Below are positions 19,431 through 29,331 of a stretch of 30,747 nucleotides of DNA, one piece after another. The translations under genes and the position numbers were made by a program. The stretch covers positions 1 to 30,747 of the forward strand of contig JAAMPI010000598.1 in NCBI GenBank assembly GCA_013054445.1, given 5' to 3'. How positions within the stretch are numbered: position 1 is the stretch's first letter; each line of letters starts with the position of its first letter. The notes beneath the pieces were generated by a model. It was given only the letters and a program-made list of their open reading frames with translations. It ran no database searches and was not told the origin of the DNA. The DNA comes from Cudoniella acicularis (taxonomy: Eukaryota; Ascomycota; Leotiomycetes; Helotiales; Helotiaceae).

Positions 19431-20505
19431 CTAATCCTTTAAGAGTAGCAGCTTTCCCTACTATAATATATAGTTATATAACTAGAGAGATAATTAGTAG
19501 TATATTAAAGTATCTATTTTATAAGATATAAATAGATAATATAATTATGGTTAGATTATAGTAACTAGTATATTAAAGGTTAGTATTAATATTAAAGATA
19601 TTATTTTTATAGTTTATACTAATTAATTATATAGATTAACTAGTTTTATATAATAGTTAGGTTAAGGTAAAAGAGATAGAAAGGTTAAGACTACTAGTAG
19701 TTGTTATTAGAAAGAGATATTAAGTAAGTATTGTGTCAAGCAGGTTAATAAAGACGCTATAACAGAGTTTTTATAGGTAAAGGGTTGTTAGCAGCAGGTG
19801 GTAGTGAAGTATTTTAATAGTGAGATAGAGAGAGTCAATTACAGGAGCACTGATAGTATTTTATATGATTGGTATAAGATAAGTTTGCGTAGGCCTAGGG
19901 CACTAGGGTATTAACATAAAGGGATTAGGGACGAGTATAAGGATAAGGTAGATAGTAAAGCAGAACAAGAGGCGAGTAATGAGATTTGGGGCAGTGAAAT
20001 GATTGTAGGCAGGTTGAAGGAGTTAGTTAAGGTAGATGAATTAGTATTTCAGGCCATGGATATATTAAAAAGCAGGTGCGTGTATTACCAGTTCGTTCCT
20101 ATCGATAGTAGAGCCAGAGAAGAGCTGTATATATAGAAAGAGTATTTCCCAGCTGAAGCTAGCTGTGTAGGTTATTAGAATTTCCAGATATAGTAAGAGA
20201 GTATAGAATTTAGGAAGGAGTTCTAGTATTGTTTTACTTATAGGTTATCCCAGAAGATATATCAGAAACAGGAGACCAGGGAAGTGTGTGAGTATATAGA
20301 TGTGATGTTAGCTGGGATTTTTAAGTAGTGTAGTTCAAGGTGTTGGGTTTCAAGGGGATTATTTAGTGGATTTATGGGAATGGATGATGGAAGAAGCAGA
20401 GGGATTTGGATCAGTTATAGGGAGTAATTAGATGAAAATGTAGCAACAGGTATATATAATATATTTGAGGATAAGAAAGGAATATAGGAGGAAAGAATGA
20501 TTTTT

Positions 20506-20613
20506 AACCCGAACCTATTAACACAAGCCACCCGACAGGGAGGAAGAAAAGGAAGGAAAAAATAGTATTCATAACCCGAACCCGTCCGTATTAGGCGCCC
20601 GGCAGGGGAAAGG
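20506..20613 (+). repeat. Imperfect direct duplication, 67-bp period
   Basis: 20506-20546 and 20573-20613 both start AACCCGAACC and end CCCG(A/G)CAGGG. with A-rich purine sequence after. Differences are mostly transitions, as expected under RIP. Confidence 0.5.
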
Positions 20614-20792
20614 AAATGTAAAAGAGATAGTTCCTAGCAGGGTATTAGGGGACAAGCCGATTTGAGGGTGAGGGGAAGTTTGACGGACGTCGGCGTCATA
20701 AGGGGAAAAGAGCGAGTAAGGTTATCAAACGTGTAATAGCTCTGTGGGTTGTATTATTTTGTTGAACTTCGCAAAACGTCGGCGTTAACATA

Positions 20793-20824
20793 TGACAGCC
20801 GTCACAGTTGACAGCCGTCACAAA
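20793..20824 (+). repeat. Tandem 16-bp repeat with near-palindromic TGACAGCCGTCA
   Basis: Two adjacent copies of TGACAGCCGTCACA, 16 bp apart. Each core is an imperfect palindrome (TGAC...GTCA), resembling a dimer-binding site. Confidence 0.6.
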
Positions 20825-20873
20825 GACGTGAGAAGGCGTGGGAGGTGCAGAGATGAGTATTTAGAACAGTAGA

Positions 20874-21221
20874 TGTTACAATTCCTGTTATGTGTTATAA
20901 GAAGGCAGGGATGGCCATAGGCATTCAATCGAGGATTGTCCACAAGAAAGAGTAGACATCGTACGAGAGGGGATCGTGGATTTGCAAGAGCAGGTCCAGT
21001 TTAAGCGGTTTTCATGTTGTTTTTATTGTCATATGCCCCAGGCCATTTGCCAGCGGTGGGAGCCCGGAGAAGAGAATATCCGTTGGAAGGAGGTTCCCAG
21101 ACAAAGGTGCCAATTTGAGGGGGTTGTAATGCTAACCATTATAAGTGCATTACATGTGGAGGACCAGTGGGTGGTAGGAGTGATGCGTGAGATAGCCCAA
21201 GAGGAGGGGATTGATATCTAG
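20874..21221 (+). pseudogene. Zinc-binding tail of a telomere-linked-helicase-like ORF
   Basis: The frame ending at 21219-21221 reads H-S-I-E-D-C-P, then C-C-F-Y-C-H-M-P-Q-A-I-C-Q-R-W and, after a Trp, R-Q-R-C-Q-F-E-G. This Cys/His spacing is typical of the C-terminal zinc region that follows RecQ-like helicases in fungal subtelomeric or transposon-linked helicase ORFs. A TAA at 20898-20900 separates it from upstream C-Y-N-S-C-Y-V-L in the same frame, where Cys pairs also fit. The helicase core is not recognisable upstream, being lost or eroded. The attribution is from memory of the family. Confidence 0.5.
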
Positions 21222-21794
21222 GCAGACGGTGCCGTGTATCCGTGGTTAGGGAGGCGTGTAGAGTGGGGAGGGGTTAAGGCAAGCCGTTTATTTACAGGTG
21301 TTTTGTAAGATATCCAGAGCATTAGAATAGGGTGGTATTTGTATTTGTTTCTAGTGGGTTTTTACTTATAACCGTCGTCGGACCGCCTTACTTGGGGTCT
21401 TTCACCTGGAGATGAAGACGATATCTTGTTGCATCTCCTCTCAACATCCTGGCCTCTGCAGAACACTTTTTCTCGCAGTGGTAGGTATAGCGTTGCAATC
21501 AGACTAACACCCCCGATTAATAATTTCAAGTTTACAGAACTCTTTGAGGGCCTTTTGTTGGATTACGTAGAAGAATGGGAGAGTCAGAGGATTTGACCTC
21601 AGGGGCTTAATTAATACGGGCATGGCATCATCGGGTTAAGATAGCCTAAATCCACTTCGGCTCGGGACATTGGTTAGGGCCATATTAGCTCAGCTGACAA
21701 ATACCATCAATGCTGTGCCTCAATTTACTTCGACCTGTTCTCAACTTGCCCCCATCTATCAATCAGACCGACCATCGGATTGTAGGAGTTCTTC
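21222..21794. other. Promoter region of the Zn2Cys6 gene; no gene seen
   Basis: Composition returns to normal near 21400. No coding frame with features was found. The boundary of the transposon-derived block is somewhere in 21230-21400. Confidence 0.5.
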
Positions 21795-23602
21795 ATGGGG
21801 CCTTTAAAGCGGAACAAAGCATGCTGGGCATGCAAAAGTGAGTGCGCTCCACTTCACCCCTCGTTCTGATCCCAGTTGCTAACCTAGGACGGATTGGCGA
21901 AGGCAGCAAAATACGCTGTGACCTAAGCACCCCAACATGCAAGAATTGCACTAGAATAGGAAAAGAATGCCAGTACGGTCTGCTGTTATCTTGGCCACGT
22001 GAGGGTGATGCTCGCAGGAGCATCGTCTCTCATGAAATACGTCGCGGGAGAATGGTTTCGCCAGAACACTGCTTCAGTCCCTACTTCCTGAACATTGGAT
22101 CTTCAGATATTGGACTTTATTTACTTCTATCTTCTAACGCATTAAACGCATATAAAGAGCAGCCATTTACACTGGGGGCCCCTCGATTCACTGCTACATT
22201 ACCAGAATCTATACCCAGGCCCTTGTCATGGAAAGCTTCCGGACAAGGCGAATTTGAGAATGTTTTATTGTCCTACTGTAAGGATACGAATGAAGCCTCT
22301 CACTATTGTCACACACCGGGCTAATCAGTTCAGATGACCAGGTGCTCTCAGCAATGCTCACCTCTGTGGGCGACAAGCGATTCCGAGGGTTGCTTATTGG
22401 CATGTCCTTCATCGACAGCTCTCCCGCATCAGTCGCCGTCCAGCAATCCCTATACGCTTTGATCGCTCTTTATGTTTACGGGTATACTCGATCAATGCCA
22501 TTCAAGGTTAATGCGATCACTGCACTCAACCACTCCTTTCGATCCTGCTTAAATGCTAAAGATGGGCTTCAGCACATTGTTGCGGGGATACTGTTAAGTC
22601 TTTATGAGGTACGAAAATGTAGATTCCTATCATCAAACGAGAAATTGTGCTTATATCTCATCAGATGCTGGATTTCTCCGAGTCCACCTACCAATGGGAA
22701 ATTTATGCCGGCGGAGCCAAGCAGGTTGCAAAGCATGTTTACACCCTTGATCGAGTCTACGAAGGGGACGCCCGTATAATACTTAATTGGATGTTTTATC
22801 ATGATGCTCTCAACAAATTCAGCGCTCGCCACTGGAGGCACAGAACAGCCGACATGATGGGATGTGCACGGGACAACTATATTATTAAAGCAGTGCTGCA
22901 ATCAGGTAATAGCTCGAAGGTGACGCAGTCCAAAATCATGCCTCAGTGAGATTTGCTAATTTTCCATAGATCATAAGCACCATAGGATGTTCCACAGAGG
23001 TCCTAGAGGTCATTGCCAAGATATGCGACCACATATTGGATCATAAAGACCCGGCGCGCGACTCATTAGAATACATCGAAGGTCTCAACCGTCTGGAGAG
23101 AAGACTCACTCACGTAAAACAGCACGTTGACCAAGAAGATGAAACGGAGACGTCAGGGCAACCATGTCAGGACGACTCTGTTCCAAAAATTGCGGAGCTC
23201 TACCGGTTAGCAGGTCTCATATACCTCTATCGAGCAGGCAAAGGGTTTCCGTCGATCAAACCCAACGTGAAGCTGTTAGTAGAAGCTGGGCTTCAGATCG
23301 CAGCCAGCCTCGATGGCTGCGCGCGAGCTTTTCCAGTCGTCATTCTGGGTTGCGAGGCCCGTTGTGACAGCGACCGACTGGTTATCCTGAACCTTCTTCG
23401 CAGGACCCAGGGTTGCCGCAAGATTGGGGGTATCGCTGGGGCACGGAAATTAATTGAAGCTTGGTGGGCACAAGATGATCTGCATGTCGAGGAAGAGTTC
23501 GATTATGTGAGGAAATTCGATGCCATCATGAGCCTGAGCAAATATCGGCCCTCTTTTGCAGTACCTTTGATGGGCGGATCGTTTCTACCAGCCACCCAAT
23601 AA
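21795..23602 (+). CDS. Zn(II)2Cys6 transcription factor
   Basis: Five exons: 21795-21837, 21903-22277, 22334-22608, 22665-22919 and 22970-23602, introns 65, 56, 56, 56 and 50 nt, 526 residues. Intron 1 splits the zinc cluster. Using the acceptor GCGAAG at 21902 gives C10-x2-C13-x6-C20-x6-C27-x2-C30-x6-C37, the exact family spacing; the earlier acceptor CTAG (21887) would insert five residues between the second and third Cys and is less likely. Downstream, F-L-N-I-G-S-S-D-I-G-L-Y-L and L-T-S-V-G-D-K-R-F-R-G-L-L-I-G-M-S-F match the Fungal_trans_2 type region, as does I-I-S-T-I-G-C-S-T-E-V-L-E. Intron 4 uses donor GTGACG; the stronger-looking GTAATA nearby gives the wrong phase. Nuclear DNA-binding regulator; target genes unknown. 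It runs in the same direction as the SDR gene. No lesion seen. Confidence 0.85.
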
Positions 23603-23689
23603 AGTTAAAAAAAAATCACAGCGCTGAGTAATGGTTTATAATCTCGTAAAGCTATATGAAGTTCTTAGCTGCCAAGAGCTTTTTGGTCT

Positions 23690-24076
23690 GGTACACTTAT
23701 TTTAGCATCAGGCTGCAAGGCACTAACAAAAACACACCCAAATCACTAACGCTATACTAATACCGCTTTATCTTCCTTGAGAAGAGAACTTGGAAAAAAT
23801 CACAGGTTAATATAAAATATAATTATAGCACAAGTAACTCGTATAAATTTATAGCCTTAAAAAATACTATTAAATCGTATTAATTATACACGAAATATAA
23901 GCTTATAAGTAAGCTAATTCTATTACGTAGGTGATTATCGTAAAAGCTTGATTTTAGTAATATAGGAGGGGGAATATCGCTTGTTAAAATAGCATGAGTG
24001 CCTGAAAGCTTGGCGAGTACAGGGGTTGAAGTGCGTGTGTTGGTGCCTTGTAGCCTGATGCCAAAATAAGCGTATC
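23690..24076. mobile_element. MITE-like element with about 38-bp inverted repeats
   Basis: Arms at about 23690-23727 and 24038-24076 are inverted repeats sharing CTTATTTT.GCATCAGGCT and CAAGGCAC.AACA. Differences are transitions plus one indel near the end. The 387-bp element is AT-rich inside with no coding frame. Target duplication not evident. Confidence 0.65.
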
Positions 24077-24477
24077 CCAATAATCAACCAAACCAGCATT
24101 AAAAACGCTGCCATTTATGTACAATAATTATCGGCACTATCGAGCGAAGTCCCTCGAGATTTATAGGGGCACCTCCTTGATGCTATAGTAATGTTTCATG
24201 CACAAAGGTGGCTATCCAGGGTAATGGCGGCTATTTTCACAAGCGCCAAGCCGCCATCGGAGAAAGTTGCCCATCTGCGGCTGGATTTCTAATTCACAGA
24301 AGGGACTTCCACAAAATATGAAAACACTCGTACGGCATGAAGGTAATTGTCAACGCTAGCCCAGAAGAGGGGCCGCTCGCTCGCTGAATCTTGCCAGTCT
24401 GGACTGGAGTTACCAACACTTCTAGATAATTCTCTCATAGGGATATGCGACTCGGTGGGATTCATGCCTCTCAGTCA

Positions 24478-24483
24478 TATATA
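24478..24483 (+). promoter_or_regulatory. TATA box of the SDR gene
   Basis: TATATA, 92 bp before the ATG, followed by a CT-rich leader (TCCTCCTTACC, CCTCTCTGTCTC) as is common before fungal start codons. Confidence 0.45.
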
Positions 24484-24575
24484 GCACATTCGTATTCCTC
24501 CTTACCAAAAACAATAATTCCTCTCTGTCTCATTATCCTACCCGTAGCATCCATTAACTCTTAGTCAACCCTAAC

Positions 24576-25615
24576 ATGCCATCCTACGTCGTCACCGGAG
24601 CATCTCTGGCATTGGCGCACGCCTCCCTCGTCTTTCTTTCTCCAACCATGCTAACCAAGACCCAGTACGAATTCATCCGTAAATTCGCCAAAGACCAATC
24701 AAATACTGTCATAGGCCTAGTCCGCAACAAAGCCGCCACCGAAGAGCGTCTCGCTAAAGACGGCATCAAAAATGTGACTATCTTCGAGGCCGACATCACA
24801 GATTTCGCAGCTCAGCAGAAGGCAGCCGCTGAAAGTGCGAGACTGACTGGCGGGAGTCTTGATTATCTGATCAACAATGCCGCTCTTCTATTCACAGCGT
24901 CTGACACTATGGATATCAGTGAATTGTACTCTCCCTTCGTTCGCCTTGAGCATTGACAGAGCGCTAACACGCATGGAAGTGAGAATGACTTTCTATTCTT
25001 AGAGAAAGAGCTCATGGACGCATTCACAGTCAATGTTGTCGGCGTCGCGAAGACCATTACCGCATTTCTGCCATTGATCAAGAAGAGTACGATCAAGAAA
25101 GTCATCACCATCAGTACCGGGATGGCGGATCTCGGTACATTTCCCCTACCTAATGACCCACCACGTTTAATGTGCTAACAAAAACAACTAAAGACCTGAT
25201 CAACGAGTACTCTCTTACATTATCCCCCGCCTATGCGACTAGCAAAAGCGCCCTGAACCTCCTGATTGGAAAATACAACGCTGTATATGGGGCGCAAGGT
25301 ATTCTCTTCCTATCCATCGCCCCCGGAATGGTTGATACCACCGAAGGAGTACCACGTATGTTCCCGCTCTCTCTCCTCTCCCTTCTTCCTTTTGAGAACA
25401 AAATCTAATCATCCCTTCTCCACATAGCAACCCCCGAAAAGTTGGCAAAATACGGTCCCATGGTCGCAAGTTTCATGAAATATCAGCCGAATTTCGCGGG
25501 GCCTATTACTCCCGAGCAGTCCGTGGAATTGATGCTGAAGGTTGTGGAGGGCGCGACCGTGGAGAAGTATGGGGGGCACTTTGTAAGCCAGTTTGGGAAT
25601 AAGCAATGGCTTTAG
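24576..25615 (+). pseudogene. Short-chain dehydrogenase/reductase with broken glycine motif
   Basis: Family exons: 24576-24616, 24666-24925, 24980-25134, 25194-25355 and 25428-25615. Introns 2-4 (54, 59 and 72 nt) are clean. Motifs: M-P-S-Y-V-V-T-G-A-S start of the Rossmann fold, D-Y-L-I-N-N-A-A (NNAA), V-I-T-I-S-T-G with the catalytic Ser, and Y-A-T-S-K with Tyr and Lys. The end G-G-H-F-V-S-Q-F-G-N-K-Q-W-L is typical of fungal C-factor-like SDRs. After T-G-A-S the expected x-G-I-G lies one frame off, so one base is missing near 24607. The next intron (24617-24665, branch GCTAAC, acceptor CCCAG) has a GC donor. Retaining its 49 nt restores the frame but replaces the glycine motif with L-A-L-A-H. 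Either way NAD(P) binding should be damaged. With the base present the product would be about 268 residues. Substrate unknown. Confidence 0.75.
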
Positions 25616-26349
25616 ACACTGGTCACAAGTTTGCCTGCCTCTGTCCTTAACCTGCGGAGCGGGAAGAAGTCCGAAGTGAGAGCGGGGACAGGATGGGTGG
25701 AATAGTAGATTCAAATTCAGAGAATATTTATCTCCATTTTGGTGCTATGTCGAGGCTTTGATCTTGTATTGGGTCCCCCAGTATTTCTGAGATAATCAAT
25801 GAAGGGTCCAAACATATTGGCCCCCATTGACAGTGTTTCGCGGATCAGCGATGTCGTAATAAATGAGTCTGAGATTCGAAACCCAACGCCAGTTCTGTGC
25901 ACCGACCTCTATCCTGTGTATAATCCTACAAATAATAGCTCCTTGCATCAACCATATGCGACCCTCCTTATATCTCATCGAAGCCGCCTGTAGGTCATCA
26001 CTGTCTTGCTCTCATGTTGAAATCAATTCTGGCCGCTTTCTGTCAGTCGCCCTAGCTTTTGTTTCAACGTGTAGTACTTTGAGCTCGCTACAGGGGCTAA
26101 CGCCAATAAAATCGTCCAGAGTATCAGAACCCCCAGGCACGAGTTATTACCCTGGTATTACTTTTGTGCATAGCCTCGCGGATGCTTTTAGAAGAAACGT
26201 GAGTTGTTTCACTTTCTGCCTGTTATGGCACAGCAATCAATGCCCTCATAAGAGAACATTGAAGTCGCTCCAACCACTATCAAATCTTCGAAATTCAAGT
26301 CCAAATTTATCCTTAAAAATAAACATTCAGGGAACACTTTTAGTGCTCT
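25616..26349. other. Intergenic region; no gene supported
   Basis: A 164-codon open frame (25863-26357) lies here but begins in ordinary spacer, lacks family features and overlaps the next gene's start in another frame. Otherwise 3' flank of the SDR gene and promoter of the GIY-YIG gene. Confidence 0.5.
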
Positions 26350-28467
26350 ATGCGTAACACCATGCCGCGGAAATCTCGAGTGCCTGATGTCGCCGATTCT
26401 TGGCCAACAATTCTTACTTTAAGTATTAATTTCCAAAAAATGACCTTCAATCCGTCATTTCGAACTACCCTGAGCAAGTCGAAAACCCACAAGATGCAAT
26501 GTAGTTGCTGGCGTCTTCCCGAAACCTACCCGTCTAGCAAAATCAACGCCATGTCATCAGATACGCCGCAACCAACAGGAACTTTAAATGTCCGATTTAT
26601 AATCACTAGTTCCCAAAAGATTGAACAAGCCAAAAAACTCTGCATCTCAACTCCAAAGCCAAAACACAAAGATCCTGCGCATTTCAGGGACTGGATGCTT
26701 CGCTTGACGATCCGTCTCTCAACACTGTGTGAACGGCGAGGTCCAGATGACCGCAGAGATACGCAGACATTCGAAATTGGTCCTGGCTTCTTTCCTGCCC
26801 TCAAGCCCTTCAAAAGCGGTACAGTCGACAAAATCAGTGTCAGCGAAGAAGTCCGACGAATAATAAACGCTTCGTTAAATCCAAGTGAAATTCAAGGACA
26901 AGGAATGGGATACGTGTACATTCTCCGGTCCCAATTGAATTTCAGCACTCTGGGGGAGCTGAAAATTGGCTTTTCGAAGCATCATCCAGAGCATCGAGCA
27001 CAAGAGCTGGCTCGATGCCTGTCACGTCCTGAAATTATCGGTCATACCCCACGGATGCCGCATGCGAAGAGGCTTGAGGCTATCATTCATATGGAGCTCG
27101 TAGGGTGCCGCAAGGTTCAATACTGCTGTCAGTGTCGTAGAAACCATAGAGAGTGGTTTACGGTGTCGCACATCGATTCTCGAGAGGTTGTGACGAGATG
27201 GAGTAGATGGATGCTTGAAAAACCCTATAGAGATGGAATGCTAATTGATGAATGGAAAGACTACTTAACAACGAAAAATTTCAACTCTATCAATGACAGC
27301 ACCTCCCTGGCAGAATTTTGGAGGACCACCATCAAAGAATTTCCGAGAGATAATTCCGACAACTCCAAAGGACAGCGGTTTGGGACATTCTTGAATGCGT
27401 GTTTCTGGAACAACTCTCCGGGAAGTTATGGCCGCAATCAACTTGGAGATTTCAGGAGTTTTTCGGATGCACTTCTACATGAGAGGCATTTTGCAAGCGA
27501 TGGCTGTGGACTTACTACGCAGGAACTAAAGGACAAGGTAGATGAGGAAGCAGAGCGTCTTCTTGAAGGACTTTACGAGAATGATGAAGTTGAAAACCCA
27601 GACAACACACCCATTGCCCGCCGAACTCGATCAGCAGCACGCCTAGAAGAAGAAGGTAGAGCTAAGGTAGAGATGCTCAGAATGCACAAATTCGTCAAGA
27701 ACACCAAAACTGGCGCCCTCTCCGTCAGTGATCCCGAAAGAGGGATCAGTGAATCGCCCTTAGGCGATGTTACCCTGCTTCCCGTCCTGACTCTTGACGA
27801 ACTGAAGTATCTGGATGGGCTAGTCATCAACTGGATTGGATTCACTCCCTCGTACGCAGGATTTCAACGCTTGCAGGAAGCATATCAGAATGGTGAATGG
27901 AATAATAGAAGGCCGGAGTTCAAGCTGCCAAAGGCTTTCCGCAAAGGCCATCTTAGGAAATTCTCTGTCACAACCCCTGAACAGGGCCATTCCATGCTAG
28001 CAACAGAACAAGATACATCGGGAGGTAAACAATCAGCGGCCGAGCCCTATAGAAGTACCTTCATTCCTCCACAGACAGGCGGTCGTCCAACCTTTCGGCT
28101 CACACGTAGGCCAACAGGTGACACGTATATGTGGACGCATCCCATGACTGATGAATTAGTTAAACCAGTCGAGGCAATGGCCGAACTTTATAAAAACGGT
28201 GGAAGCGCATATGTCGAGCACATGTTGCGAAAATCTCTTCATGCATACGGATGTCTCCACTCAAACGAGGTAGGGGAACTAACTGCCAGCGATTCTAATG
28301 ATACATCCAATGAGGGCTCAGCTATTGCTGAGGCAGAACACATCCAGAACGCAGCACATATTTCACCCTCCCCATTGAGAGCAGCTGCGAAACGAAAGGC
28401 TGGAGATGGAGCCAAGGGAATGGGTATTAGTACAAAGAAGGCAAAAATGTGGCTGGACTCTCTTTAA
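26350..28467 (+). CDS. GIY-YIG (T5orf172/MUG113-type) domain protein
   Basis: Intronless frame of 705 codons. The T5orf172 nuclease-like domain spans about residues 186-290. It contains G-Y-V-Y-I-L (GIY equivalent), L-K-I-G-F-S-K (YIG equivalent), H-R-A-Q-E-L with the Arg, R-L-E-A-I-I-H-M-E-L with the metal-binding Glu, and H-R-E-W-F; the key residues of the fold are present. A C-Q-C pair (C-C-Q-C-R-R-N-H) precedes E-W-F and could bind zinc. The rest is family-typical low-similarity sequence: R-R-T-R-S-A-A-R-L-E-E near residue 425, and a Lys/Arg-rich end (K-R-K-A-G...K-K-A-K) that looks like a nuclear localisation signal. Such proteins are common and multicopy in fungi, function unknown, with a DNA-related role presumed. 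Start uncertain: ATGs at 26350, 26362 or, more conservative, 26551. No stop or frameshift inside, which contrasts with the decayed genes on both sides. Confidence 0.8.
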   Translation: MRNTMPRKSRVPDVADSWPTILTLSINFQKMTFNPSFRTTLSKSKTHKMQCSCWRLPETYPSSKINAMSSDTPQPTGTLNVRFIITSSQKIEQAKKLCISTPKPKHKDPAHFRDWMLRLTIRLSTLCERRGPDDRRDTQTFEIGPGFFPALKPFKSGTVDKISVSEEVRRIINASLNPSEIQGQGMGYVYILRSQLNFSTLGELKIGFSKHHPEHRAQELARCLSRPEIIGHTPRMPHAKRLEAIIHMELVGCRKVQYCCQCRRNHREWFTVSHIDSREVVTRWSRWMLEKPYRDGMLIDEWKDYLTTKNFNSINDSTSLAEFWRTTIKEFPRDNSDNSKGQRFGTFLNACFWNNSPGSYGRNQLGDFRSFSDALLHERHFASDGCGLTTQELKDKVDEEAERLLEGLYENDEVENPDNTPIARRTRSAARLEEEGRAKVEMLRMHKFVKNTKTGALSVSDPERGISESPLGDVTLLPVLTLDELKYLDGLVINWIGFTPSYAGFQRLQEAYQNGEWNNRRPEFKLPKAFRKGHLRKFSVTTPEQGHSMLATEQDTSGGKQSAAEPYRSTFIPPQTGGRPTFRLTRRPTGDTYMWTHPMTDELVKPVEAMAELYKNGGSAYVEHMLRKSLHAYGCLHSNEVGELTASDSNDTSNEGSAIAEAEHIQNAAHISPSPLRAAAKRKAGDGAKGMGISTKKAKMWLDSL

Positions 28468-28563
28468 AGCCATTTCAAATGTAAAATCTAGTCCGAGCTA
28501 CGAGAATATGAACATTATTGACCCTAATGAACGATTATCGGGGTCAATTTGTACACAGGCTCC

Positions 28564-29331
28564 CTATATCAAGATGATATTCTCCTGTTTAACCTCCGAC
28601 CCAGTTATAGCCCAAGTTTTCGTACCTAACTCGAGATACCCCACGCGCTCATAGGCCCCGGTGGTGTTGGTTGACTGACATAATACAAAGCCATAAATTA
28701 ATCCCCAAGGCAACTCCTGATCAGAATGGTTGCCTTTGAAATCCGTAGCTATTGGCAAAAGGAAGAGTTTCGTTCCCGAATACCGAAGATAACCATTAGC
28801 CTCTGAATCAGGCCTAAAATCAATTCTTTCCCCAATCGATTCGATCATTGTGAATGAGGTGTCCTTTCACATGAATTTCGCCAGTCCAGGCAAAAGTTCC
28901 CGCTTCATGCTGAGTTATGAAGTTTGCACGCGTATTAATGAGCTGTGAGACATACGTTGTCTCCGAACAGTCAATGGAGTATTTCACCTCCTCATTCATT
29001 CCAAGCCGCGACCACGGCGGTACAAATTCCTTAGACTCGGGGCTGGAGAACTCATTTACATCATTATCCAAGTACCAAAGAAGCTGTAATAGGACGATGG
29101 GACGCCACAACCCAGCCAGGTTCTCATGTCCAATTCTTTCTTTCATATGCTTCAGAACTCCATGCAGTGCTACGGTCCGGTCACTGGCAACTGTGATGTT
29201 CGATAGTGAGTATATATTGGCAGTATTGGCCCAGTACTTTGCCAGAATTTGGAAACTGAGATTTCCAGGGCTCCTTTTGTCATCGAAACTATCAGAGAAG
29301 AGAAATTTCTTCATATTTTCGCTCTCTGCAG
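28564..29331 (-). pseudogene. C-terminal part of a HET-domain protein
   Basis: Minus-strand frame from about 29331 to 28820 reads Y-W-A-N-T-A-N-I-Y-S-L-S-N-I-T then S-D-R-T-V-A-L-H-G-V and L-A-G-L-W-R-P-I-V-L-L-Q-L-L-W, followed by P-P-W-S. This order is the usual region after the HET domain in fungal heterokaryon-incompatibility proteins. It then shifts frame near 28830: the end G-L-I-Y-G-F-V-L-C ... Y-E-R-V-G-Y-L-E-L and terminal I-I-L-I lie in the next frame and stop at 28564-28566. The HET domain itself (N-terminal, with its conserved Y-x-x-L-S-Y) is absent; upstream sequence belongs to a different gene. HET proteins trigger incompatibility cell death; this relic cannot. Confidence 0.7.

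Larger units (their letters stand above)
19431..20873. other. AT-rich, RIP-like decayed repeat DNA
   Basis: Very AT-rich sequence, extreme from 19450 to 19680, with frequent TAG and TAA in all frames and long runs of TA, AT and AG steps. A plus-strand stretch around 20013-20130 still reads like protein (E-L-V-K-V-D-E-L-V-F-Q-A-M-D-I-L-K-S-R-C) before a stop and probably belongs to the helicase-like ORF ending at 21221. No intact gene. Confidence 0.6.
23603..24575. other. Intergenic region with an inverted-repeat element
   Basis: No gene. The AT-rich part 23800-23960 belongs to the element at 23690-24076. The stretch 24077-24575 is the SDR promoter. Confidence 0.5.

Noticed and set aside
20506..20650. 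Possible telomere-like repeats (AACCCGAACCC, TATTAGGG)
   Set aside because: Not a tandem CCCTAA/TTAGGG array; only two imperfect copies of a longer unit.
21842..21902. Reading the zinc-cluster gene with the earlier CTAG acceptor at 21887
   Set aside because: It puts eleven residues between the second and third Cys; the acceptor at 21902 gives the exact six.
25863..26357. 164-codon plus-strand frame before the GIY-YIG gene
   Set aside because: No recognisable domain, Ser/Cys-rich random-like composition, overlaps the start of a better gene in another frame.
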